Shown: positions 12,239 to 20,851 of the stretch, piece after piece
How positions within the stretch are numbered: position 1 is the stretch's first letter
How the letters are laid out: every line of letters starts with the position of its first letter
Assembly: GCA_001969505.1 (NCBI GenBank)
Contig: LSSK01000356.1
Span: 1 to 50,486, forward strand
DNA length: 50,486 nt
Direction: 5' to 3'
Origin: Zancudomyces culisetae
Taxonomy: Eukaryota; Kickxellomycota; Harpellomycetes; Harpellales; Legeriomycetaceae
Notes under the pieces: generated by a model
What the model saw: the letters and a program-made list of their open reading frames with translations, nothing else
Databases searched by the model: none
What the model was told of the DNA's origin: nothing
Program-made: the position numbers and the translations under genes

Positions 12239-13517
12239 CTAAATTTTCAGTGATATCAAAGTATCAAGAAATTGCGTGTTTAGCGAGCTTTTGAGCTCAT
12301 CACCAACTGCTAACTCGAAGGTATACTGATCAAAGTATTCAGAGTATTCAGTTTGAGTAAAGTTCAGCGACTTGAATAACGACATACTGGCACTGTTCTT
12401 GGCCAGAATTCGGCAGTAAAAGCACGAAATGTTGAGATTGTTTATCGCTAATCGAAAATGCAAGATAGAAGGGGATTTAGTACATAAAAGAAATGATGAG
12501 TTAGAACTGTGATTTTACACGCTGTGTTGTTTGCTACTGCGTTTTATTATTCATGCAGTTCGGTTTATAGAAAGTACAGCAACAATATTCTGCTTAGAGT
12601 GATGTTAGTTCTTACCATAATGCATCATGAGTTGCAATGCCTGTCTGGCAGCACCTTTTCCTCTCCCACTTTGTTCTAATTCACAAAGCACGTTTAAATA
12701 CAAAATAATTAGTTGTGTGTTATAAAAGGTCAAACATAATGGTGAGGTGGGGTTGTCTAGACATGTTACCAGCTATCATAACTTCAATTTCTGCTCGTGA
12801 TTCGTCATAATAGTCATTTAAATACAGGTTTACATCCCCTATCATCAAATCTACAAATATAGAAAGACAGTTAGCATTTATCTTCTCTATAAAAGATATT
12901 TTATGCCCAAATGTTCATATATACATACTCAGTTGTGGATAGAATATCCGATAGATTGAAAAATTATGGTACATACCAGTATTGCCGACAATGCCAATCA
13001 CCTTGTCAGTGGAGCTGCTTTTTAGCTTGTTGTATAAATCGGGTGTGTTTTGAAAAATTATAAAGGTGCATTCTACCAAACAAATTTATTTAAATCACAT
13101 CAACTGAGAAATAGTTAGAAGATATATAATAAACACCCACGCTTGACAAGTAATACGTTGAATTAGAGAAGAGACTTTAATTAATGGGTTGTATAGCGGT
13201 AATAATGAACAAAACAGCGTATAAACATAGTCGTAAACATGTAATTACATCTTACTTTTTGGATCTTCTCTCCAAGAGACTTGCATTTCATATTCCTCAG
13301 CCAGCGTCAGGGGCTCAGAATCCGTAAGTTCTAAAGAGAGGTATTTCGTTTTTTTCCGACTGTAAGTGCGACTTATTTAGGGGAAAAATAGTGGTATTTC
13401 CAGTGAATATGTTCAAAAATTACCCAAAAGCTCTGGCGATTTCATCCATAAATTATATTTCTCCACATGGATCCTTAGATAAGGTACCAAAAGAATCTTA
13501 TCCGCGACCTTTAACAT
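12239..13517 (-). CDS. NAT9: NAT9-like GNAT N-acetyltransferase
   Basis: Six exons: 13517-13424, 13330-13256, 13072-12977, 12850-12770, 12675-12616 and 12447-12239, giving 204 aa (human NAT9 is 207). All five introns are phase 1. Exon 1 encodes KILLVPYLRIHVEKYNLWM, matching the NAT9 start region. Exon 2 gives DSEPLTLAEEYEMQVSWRED, exon 4 GDVNLYLNDYYDESRAEIEV, and exon 5 the acetyl-CoA loop QSGRGKGAA. Exon 6 carries the FKSLNF segment (compare FQKLHF). NAT9 proteins are GNAT-fold acetyltransferases; the Drosophila homologue has been linked to microtubule stability, and the substrate is not settled. The start ATG gives MLKVADKILLVPY, slightly shorter than the human N-terminus, so an upstream start exon cannot be excluded. 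Confidence 0.87.
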
Positions 13518-14073
13518 GCAAGAATATTAAAGCATATCTTTTTATTAAAAAACGTTCAAAATACAAACACCAAACAAAGATTATTTGAGGTGCAAAGGAT
13601 ACCATATATATATAATCAATCTGATTTAATTAAGCAAAAATGTCAAATTACCAAAACCAAATTTTCGTTTTGTCTCATTTTGAAATTACAAAGATATACT
13701 TAATCTTTATGACCAGTTGCGTACTGTTAACGGTTTTCCACCTTGCCCAGATGCTATGCTGAAACTAACCTCGTTTTTTGTTTTTGAGACTCAGGAAATA
13801 GTTATCTACAATATGAGTTGGAGTTTAAAATGATTCAAAAAAAGAATTCATGTATTTTTTTATTCTAAAAAAAGCAATTATTTTTTAGAGTAAACGAATA
13901 CCCGGGTATTCTACTTGCCCAATCTACTATTAAACCATTCAATTCTGTCATATATTAAAGAATTTTATTTTTGTTGCCAATTTGTAAGAGGTGTATAAAA
14001 AATAATACAATGCTAAGAAACACCACGCACACACAAACATAACTCAATTCTAGATCCAAACAATAAAAATATA
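13518..14073. other. Intergenic, upstream of NAT9
   Basis: AT-rich spacer holding the NAT9 promoter side and the 3' end of the DUF4211 gene, both on the minus strand. There is an ATATATATATA stretch near 13603. No gene is seen. Confidence 0.6.
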
Positions 14074-16107
14074 TCAAGTAAACATATCACGAGCACTCTG
14101 AAAGGTTTGAACAAGTTCTTCGTACAACAATTCAATAAAGCCGCACTCTTCAAGCATAACCACCAATTCTTCAGTGTACTTGACAGGATCCTTTGATGCA
14201 GGATCATTCGGGTCGTTCACAATGCTAGTATCGATTTCGTTTTCAGTAAACTGAAGCAAAATTCGGTTATACAAGTAGGAAGGGTAGTGGTATAACCAAT
14301 GATAAAACTCGCTTCGCGACTGGCAAAATCTACCAGCTTTATAACAAGCTCCAGGAACGCCAAGATCGTGGCAAACGAGAGGTTTGTTTGGGTTGAAATC
14401 TACAAGATCATATTCTTTTAGAAAAGCCTCCTTATCCCGGTTTTGATACAATTTTAGCTCCATAATCTTTCGAAAAGGAAGTGTCAAGGCCCTGTATCTT
14501 AGAAATGGAGGATCAGTTCGTTTCTTTTTAGCAAAAATAGGATTGGGAGTGGTATCCACAAACGGCAGCTTTTCTATCTCACCAACCAAATACACAAGAT
14601 ATGATGCTCTACGATGGCCGCCCAACTTGCAAACTTCACATGCAGCATCCTGTATATGTCCGATTTTTTCGGCATAGTATACTTTTTTTGTTTGCATATC
14701 ATCCAGAAACCGAGGAATCCAAGCCGCACTCGCCACCAAACTGTCTCGGATTGTTGATAGTTGTTTGTTCACAACTGACCTTGCTTGATCAAAATACTGC
14801 CTAGTATCCTCGTCATACGCCTCCATCGACTTGTAATTGATGAGACAATGTACTAAATACTGCACATATGTGTTGAATGATGTTTTGAAATCCTCTCGCC
14901 TTAATTTCCGCATTTCGGCCTCTATGTCTATTGGTTTATCTGTACTGTTCTTGAGTCGTTTGGTATTGTCAACTCTTTCATAATAAAGTGTATCATCCTC
15001 AGACACCGACTCGTCCTCGCTCACTATAAACTTCTTCATGGAGTTTGGGCTATACAAATATCCCATTATCCCATTGCTATTATCGCCACTATCACTATCA
15101 CTATCACCATCACTACCGCTGTCATTTTCACCATCTTCGCTGCTACTACTGTTGTGCTTATCGCTATAGTCGCTACCACTGCTTTCCTGGTTATTTTCAC
15201 CTACTTTCATTGAGTTGAGCTGCCCTTTGTTGCGTTTTCGCAATCTATATTTCTCTCCCCCATCCTCAGAGCTCTCTTCATTCACTTCATAGAGTTGTCC
15301 CACCATATCTCTATACGTTTTCCGTTTCTGTCTTTCTCGGAGTTTTATATTTTTCTTTTTTTTTCTACCTCGCATCTTAATACCACCTTTTTTTTGTGGC
15401 TTTCTTCTGTGCAGATCCTTTCGCCGCGTCAATCTATGTTTCACCACTTCATGGCTTTTTGCTACCTTTTCTAAAATGCCACCGCCCCTATTTCCCATCT
15501 CTTCCATCTCTTCTGTTTCTCCCGCTTCTCCCGCTTCTTCCGCTTCTTCCGCTTCTCCCGCTTCTTCATTCTCCGCACTTTGGCTCCCTTCCTCAAACAT
15601 GGTTTCTAAAAACAAACTTGGCCCTTGTGTTGAATTTTCTAACACTTCTGCTTTTTCATGTTCACTACCCCCTTGCTCCTCAGTTTCCGAATCAATAAGG
15701 TATATTTTGCTACCCTGTGCCGCCAGTTGCGAACTGGTGGATTTATTTATCACTGGAACATTTATATTTTCTTCTTCCTCTTCTTCTTCTTCCCCCTTCT
15801 TTTTTTCTTTCTCTCCCTCGCCTACTATTTCCTTTGTATTATGATTGTTCACATTTAATGATTCTGTGTGTTTTATCTCTTTGCTCTTTTTGTCCCATTT
15901 TCTTTTCTGTTTCTTGTTATTCTCAATTAATACTACAACATCGTACTTGTCTTTACTATTAAAATCATCAGTATACTTTTTATACCTGCTAATAACGACC
16001 TCTGGCATAAACTTCAAATCTGTTTTTCCATACCGAACCGATCTCGTCACCTGCGACGCTGGAATGTCTATAAAAATTCGTTTTCTTTTCTCTGCCTTTT
16101 TATTCAT
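14074..16107 (-). CDS. DUF4211-domain protein (CCDC82-like)
   Basis: Single-exon ORF of 677 aa. The first 400 residues are charged and disordered: nuclear-localisation-like KKR clusters, Glu runs, a GEAEEAEEAGEAGE repeat and Ser/Asp repeats. The DUF4211 domain covers about residues 407-625. It begins FKTSFNTYVQYLVHCLINYK, has the ASAAWIPRFLDDM segment, a CEVCKLGGHRRASY knuckle, and GRFCQSRSEFYHWLYHYPSY near the end. The same Cys/His pattern is found in CCDC82 and fungal DUF4211 proteins. The family has no established biochemical role; a nuclear function is inferred from the basic and acidic N-terminus. Its neighbour SWC5, 680 bp upstream on the same strand, is also nuclear. Confidence 0.8.
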   Translation of the reverse strand: MNKKAEKRKRIFIDIPASQVTRSVRYGKTDLKFMPEVVISRYKKYTDDFNSKDKYDVVVLIENNKKQKRKWDKKSKEIKHTESLNVNNHNTKEIVGEGEKEKKKGEEEEEEEENINVPVINKSTSSQLAAQGSKIYLIDSETEEQGGSEHEKAEVLENSTQGPSLFLETMFEEGSQSAENEEAGEAEEAEEAGEAGETEEMEEMGNRGGGILEKVAKSHEVVKHRLTRRKDLHRRKPQKKGGIKMRGRKKKKNIKLRERQKRKTYRDMVGQLYEVNEESSEDGGEKYRLRKRNKGQLNSMKVGENNQESSGSDYSDKHNSSSSEDGENDSGSDGDSDSDSGDNSNGIMGYLYSPNSMKKFIVSEDESVSEDDTLYYERVDNTKRLKNSTDKPIDIEAEMRKLRREDFKTSFNTYVQYLVHCLINYKSMEAYDEDTRQYFDQARSVVNKQLSTIRDSLVASAAWIPRFLDDMQTKKVYYAEKIGHIQDAACEVCKLGGHRRASYLVYLVGEIEKLPFVDTTPNPIFAKKKRTDPPFLRYRALTLPFRKIMELKLYQNRDKEAFLKEYDLVDFNPNKPLVCHDLGVPGACYKAGRFCQSRSEFYHWLYHYPSYLYNRILLQFTENEIDTSIVNDPNDPASKDPVKYTEELVVMLEECGFIELLYEELVQTFQSARDMFT

Positions 16108-16787
16108 TGTATAATCTTTGTCCGAAGTGTTGCTCTGATTACATTATTATTGATTTTTTATACCTGGTAACCGCTTCTTGATTGCCCTTATTTATATTTT
16201 CATGGCTAAAAAAACCATTTTCTAACAGCTGTGTTTTAATTAACCATAAATTTTAAACAAAATTGTTGTTTTTTTACTATCTTTTTTTTTTTGGAGTTCT
16301 TGTACTTTAATTAAATGCAAAAAACACTGAAAATAAGGTAAAATATCTATTGAAACAACCTAATCACAATAAAATGCACATATTTACTTTATAACTTGAC
16401 CTACTTCCTCACTATCCACTCTAATTGAATAGTATTGCATACATACCCAACGTGTATCAGGTTCTTTGTTTTCCACTAGCGTGGTCTCATTGTATTATTT
16501 CTCAGAGGATCATGTGTTTCGATTTACCTTGAAAACTCGATCTCTATCTATACCATTTATTTCTTTTCTTTTTGGATATTCTTCAAATCAAACATTAAAC
16601 ATTCACTCTATTGAACCCAAACATCAGGTGCACCAAAAATAATGGTTTACCACTAGTAGAAAATACAAACTACACTCTCTATTCTCATGATGTTGTTTGA
16701 GTTGAGAAAAAAAAAATTCTATTTTTACCAAGATGTTTATTTTTTTTAAAAAAAAATAGAGAATGTATCTATACAAAAGAAAAATAA
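16108..16787. other. Intergenic, DUF4211 gene promoter and SWC5 3' end
   Basis: AT-rich spacer between two minus-strand genes. It contains long T and A runs (16270-16293, 16720-16760). No ORF or RNA gene is supported. Confidence 0.6.
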
Positions 16788-18395
16788 TTATTTTTTAGAA
16801 AGGCTTCGGAAAGCTTCATATTGTCTTTCGTTAGACCTGGCCAAAAATTCCGTTTTTTCCACATATCCATCCTTGTTATAATGCTTGAGCTTGTCCTCAA
16901 TCCCCTCTTTCTTTATATATTCATCCCATTGTAATTTAGATTTTTCAACCATGTTTAACTTTTTCTTGGACCCAAAGACTCGTTCAACCTCGGCCTCTAT
17001 TTGACTAAATTTTGAAACAGGACGGACGTATTTTATTTTTGCTTTCCTTTCGGGAAGTACAGATTTACTATTACAATGTGATTGACCAATATTATTATGG
17101 CTATTATCATTACCAATATCACTAGCTCCATTTGTCGAAACTATGTCGTCTGGTTTATCATCTTGTGCAGTGTCATTGATGCTCTTGTCTGTGTTGTGTA
17201 CATATTCGGTCTCTGTTTCTGCTACAAAAACATCTCTGCCTTTTCCGTTTCCTTCAAACTTTTTTAATGGCTGTTGTTGGAGTGATGAACCTCTTTGTCT
17301 TTTGGATTGAGGTTCATTCATCTGGTTCCAAATATCGTCCATCTTTCTTTTTCTTTCCTGCTCCTCTTCTTGCGTTCTAATGTAATACATATACTACCTG
17401 ATTAGCATCTTACCACCCTATTCAGGTGTAATTACTCGGCCTGCTTCAGACCAGAAGAAATAAAACGCGCTAGGGCTTTTCATTACCTTGAACTCTCACC
17501 AACCTGACCCAACTCTTGATACAAAACTTCCTCTTCTTCGTCGCTTTCATTTCCTATATAATATCAAACGTGAAATTTTAGCACTGGTATCACCAAGACT
17601 ACACCATAATTTCTTTTTATACTTGTTTGTGTTTCGGTAACTACTATTTTTATTTCGTACCTTCTGGTTCGTATTCTTCATCAGAAGAATCTTCATTTGA
17701 AAAATCGGCCTCAAGTAGAGCTTTTGTATCTAGACTTGCTTCAATCCTATGTTTTAGTTTGGCATTTCTTTTTATAGATATTATCGGCCATTATTGCTCG
17801 GAAATACAGAAACATATGTGGTTTATGGCTAGCAATACGAACTAAGGATTAATGCGAGATAACAATTGTTCTCTTACTTTTTAGTGTTTTTACTTGAGGA
17901 TTCCATTATCGATTTCTGTTCCTTTTTTTCGTTTGCTAATGACGGTTCATAATTTATTTTAACTCGTTTGTGGTATCAAAACCATTTCTCTTCTCCTCTC
18001 CCACTACTCATCACTACTACCTCACAAGGAAATAAATAAAAATAAAACCAAGAATGGATTGGATTGAAATTTTACATTTAGCTTCGCGCTTTTTCGTTCG
18101 ATCAGATTCGTTTAAATACTCGTTTTCAGCTTCATTTGTGGATTTTTCGTCAGGATTCTCATTGTCCCCCTCGCGATCTGAGCCCGAGTCATCCGAACTA
18201 GATTCATCGTTTAGGTTCTTATCGCTCAATTCAGCATTCTCTATTTTTTTTCGCTTCTTTACTTTAAAACTGCTTGTTACGTACTCAACATCGTATAAGA
18301 ATAGTTGGTGTTAAATTACCTTTTGTCAAGATAAAGCTTTCATCAGAGGAATCGTTTTCCGAAAAACTATCTTCGACCAGTGATCTTAGCGACAT
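16788..18395 (-). CDS. SWC5: Swc5 (Bucentaur/BCNT), SWR1 chromatin-remodelling subunit
   Basis: Six exons, 18395-18320, 18261-18076, 17935-17878, 17767-17661, 17553-17487 and 17376-16788, give 360 aa (303 in budding yeast). The frame is continuous through all five junctions. Swc5 is needed for SWR1 to exchange H2A for H2A.Z. The C-terminal BCNT domain is clear: KSKLQWDEYIKKEGIEDKL, then KDGYVEKTEFLARSNERQYE. The N-terminal half has repeated acidic modules, each ending in an aromatic residue: SENDSSDESF, EDSSDEEYEPEG and DEEEEVLYQE. These resemble the DEF/Y motifs by which Swc5 binds H2A-H2B. DDIWNQMNEP precedes the linker, as in other BCNT proteins. The first acceptor (TTTTAAAG at 18262) is the least certain, but it is the only one that keeps the frame. 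Confidence 0.87.
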
Positions 18396-18723
18396 TTATC
18401 CTACTTTTTTCAACGTGATTTGTCTCTAAAATTGCTTCTTGTATACTTTTAGGAAAAAAAGTAACAAGAAAAAGCATAAGAAAAATATATATTGTATATC
18501 AGAATCTCAAAGTGGATTGTGCTTTGATTGAAAATCTGCACGTGTTATCAAATAACGTGTTTACAAAAATCCACATCATAGTTGCCCCTTCCCCCTCTAA
18601 CAATTTTGATTTTCGTTGTCAATTTTCGTGTTATATTTATCCAACTTGCTTTATATTCTAATTTGGTTGGGTGGAGTAGTATCAATTTGCAAAACTTGGA
18701 AAAAAAAATTTTCTTTGGCTACA
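18396..18723. other. Intergenic, upstream of SWC5
   Basis: AT-rich spacer between the SWC5 start (minus) and a small plus-strand ORF. No further gene is seen. It would serve as a divergent promoter if the small ORF is real. Confidence 0.5.
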
Positions 18724-18921
18724 ATGACCGCGATCTGGCCACCAACAAAGAAAACAGCAATGTCTTTTTCATCAAAACCAGTTGGTATATTCCAGCAAGT
18801 TGGCTTAAAAAAATATGGTAGAGTGAGGGGAACGCATTATACTACTATATTGGTGGGCACATCTATCAGAAAAGTCCACCAAGACATCATCAGGATGTTA
18901 TTGACCAGTAAAGACAGTTAA
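18724..18921 (+). CDS. Unrecognised small ORF, 65 aa
   Basis: ATG at 18724 opens a 65-aa basic peptide with segments QQVGLKKYGRVRGTHYT and GTSIRKVHQDIIRMLLT. The base composition is clearly less AT-rich than the flanking spacer, and the peptide lacks the Phe/Ile/Lys bias of chance ORFs here. I do not recognise a family. No upstream exon with matching splice sites was found, although an internal intron ending near 18796 (TTCCAG) is possible. It may be a small basic protein, the last exon of an unseen gene, or a chance ORF. Confidence 0.35.
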   Translation: MTAIWPPTKKTAMSFSSKPVGIFQQVGLKKYGRVRGTHYTTILVGTSIRKVHQDIIRMLLTSKDS

Positions 18922-19156
18922 TTGTTAAGAAATAGTTTACACACATTTAAATATCATCTACGGCTCTATTGGGTTGTTAAAAAGCAATATCAAGGCGAAT
19001 ATATAAAGATTATGATAGGCACGCAGGAAAACTATAGACAAGTAAATACCCTGAGAAAATATTAAATAAATCTAGACACGTTAATAGAAAAATTATCGGT
19101 CAATATAGCGTATAGCGAAACAAAAATTAAAAAAATTAAGAATGATAGCATTGGCG

Positions 19157-20851
19157 TTAGGGGTTCTTTCCAATCCTCAGCAAGTTGGATCTAGAAAGCT
19201 TGATTTTGGGTAGTCTTGCGGCATACTTTGAAGGATCATTGCTGTAGGAAGTTTCAATATTGGTTGTAACGCTACCAACCGTAGAGTTGGTTGAGTTTGA
19301 ATTCGTAGCAAGTAGTTTGCTTGTGCCATTGTAAACAGTAGAGTTCCCAAGATCGTCATAGTAGTTGGGAGAATGAAAGACAGTGTTGTTTGCAGATGGT
19401 GCAGGATAATAAAAAGATGAGTTATCTACAGCTAAGAGAGGTTTAGCCATCGAAGAAGGAGAAGTGGCGTATCCGGGATAAGAATTGATGGAGGATGGGT
19501 AATATGTGTGGTGTGTCTGGTTGGTAATGGGCTGGGTATTTTGTAGATAACCATATGAGGTATAGGACATGTTTGGTTTGCTTTTTTTGGTGTGTTCGGC
19601 ATAAGCTGGTTTGTGGTAGTAAGGTATTAACCCCATAGCCATCAAATCTTCCTGAATTTCATCTTTTTTGGCCCCTTTGAGCTGGGATCCAACATGTGAT
19701 TTGTTGTCTTTTGTCTTTTTCTTTTTTCTGCTCACCAAGTCTTTCGTAGTTCGTGCAGTATTGCTGCTAGATTTGAAAATACACATATCACTTCTTACTG
19801 ATGCTTGTTTAAATGAAAGTGTCTCTAACATGTCTCTACGCACTGCCATTTTTCGGTAATGGAAGCTTTGGTTTATTGAAGTAATATTCTGCTCAAACTG
19901 CCTCATAAATAGCTCGCGTCGTACCTTGTGTTCTGTTCTAATTTTTTTGATTTTATTGTCTAGTTTTTGCTTCAATGTACACAGCTCCAAGGTCAGAGAT
20001 GGGTGGATCAACTGGTGAAGCATCTCTTCTTCAAATCCTAAATAGGATTGTTTTTGTTTGTATATTCTTTCTCTCATCGTTGCAAATTGTGTTTCTATCT
20101 GCGTTAACCTTTGAAGTGCCTTTATTCGCAGTGCTTCCTCTTCCTCCTCTTGGTTTTCGTCATGTGTTGCTACCATATTCCCTTCCCTCTCCCCTTCCCC
20201 TTCCCCTTCCCCTTCCTCCTCCTTTTCCATTTCCTCTTCGTCTTCTCTTTTCTCCTCGTCTTCTCTTTTCTCTTCGTCTTCCTCTTTCCCCTCTCCTTCC
20301 ACTACAATTTCCTTTTTTGCTTTAGCCTCTTCTCCCTCTGTTTTCACTACTTTCTCTATTTCTTTTGTCTCCTTCATCACTGCCGTTTTTTCTAAATTTT
20401 CTCCTTTTACTTTTTTCATAACCTCCTTCTCCTTCTTCTCCTCTTCGCCTTTAAGCTCACTCTGTATTGATGATGATACTTCCTTCTTTACATACTCACA
20501 CTTTTCTTCTTCCTGTATCCGCTCCTTTTCATCATTTACGAGATCTTTATCCTCGGCCCCTTTGTCATGTACCTTCTCACAGTCTTTCTCTTTTGATGCT
20601 TTATCCTCTTGGAAATCCTTTGGCTGCATATCTGTACCCTTTCCAATAGAGGCTTCACTTACCATATCCAGATCTTCAACCTCAAGAATGTCATCTTCTG
20701 TAATCAAATCACTACTATTTCCCGAATAGCTACTCAACGAGTCAAGCTCTGAATCCGTTTCAAAAATGCTATCTTCAATGTTGCTGCTCTCGGTTTTGCT
20801 TTTTCCAACGTAGTATCCTCTCTGCACCCCCACTTCACCCCTTCCTTCCAT
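19157..20851 (-). CDS. Sds3/Dep1-family Rpd3L histone deacetylase subunit
   Basis: Single-exon ORF of 564 aa. Residues 1-237 are acidic (Ser/Asp, then Glu/Lys-rich with EGEGEGEGEREG). The Sds3-like domain is at about 238-345: ALRIKALQRLTQIETQFATM, the FEEEMLHQLIHPSL segment, then KIKKIRTEHKVRRELFMRQF, which forms a long helix. Sds3-family proteins bridge the Sin3 scaffold and the Rpd3/HDAC1 deacetylase, repressing transcription in the nucleus. The tail is Ser/Tyr/Asn-rich and ends in a basic KLSRSNLLRIGKNP segment. Sds3 and Dep1 are paralogues, and I cannot tell which this is without an alignment. Confidence 0.82.
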   Translation of the reverse strand: MEGRGEVGVQRGYYVGKSKTESSNIEDSIFETDSELDSLSSYSGNSSDLITEDDILEVEDLDMVSEASIGKGTDMQPKDFQEDKASKEKDCEKVHDKGAEDKDLVNDEKERIQEEEKCEYVKKEVSSSIQSELKGEEEKKEKEVMKKVKGENLEKTAVMKETKEIEKVVKTEGEEAKAKKEIVVEGEGKEEDEEKREDEEKREDEEEMEKEEEGEGEGEGEREGNMVATHDENQEEEEEALRIKALQRLTQIETQFATMRERIYKQKQSYLGFEEEMLHQLIHPSLTLELCTLKQKLDNKIKKIRTEHKVRRELFMRQFEQNITSINQSFHYRKMAVRRDMLETLSFKQASVRSDMCIFKSSSNTARTTKDLVSRKKKKTKDNKSHVGSQLKGAKKDEIQEDLMAMGLIPYYHKPAYAEHTKKSKPNMSYTSYGYLQNTQPITNQTHHTYYPSSINSYPGYATSPSSMAKPLLAVDNSSFYYPAPSANNTVFHSPNYYDDLGNSTVYNGTSKLLATNSNSTNSTVGSVTTNIETSYSNDPSKYAARLPKIKLSRSNLLRIGKNP

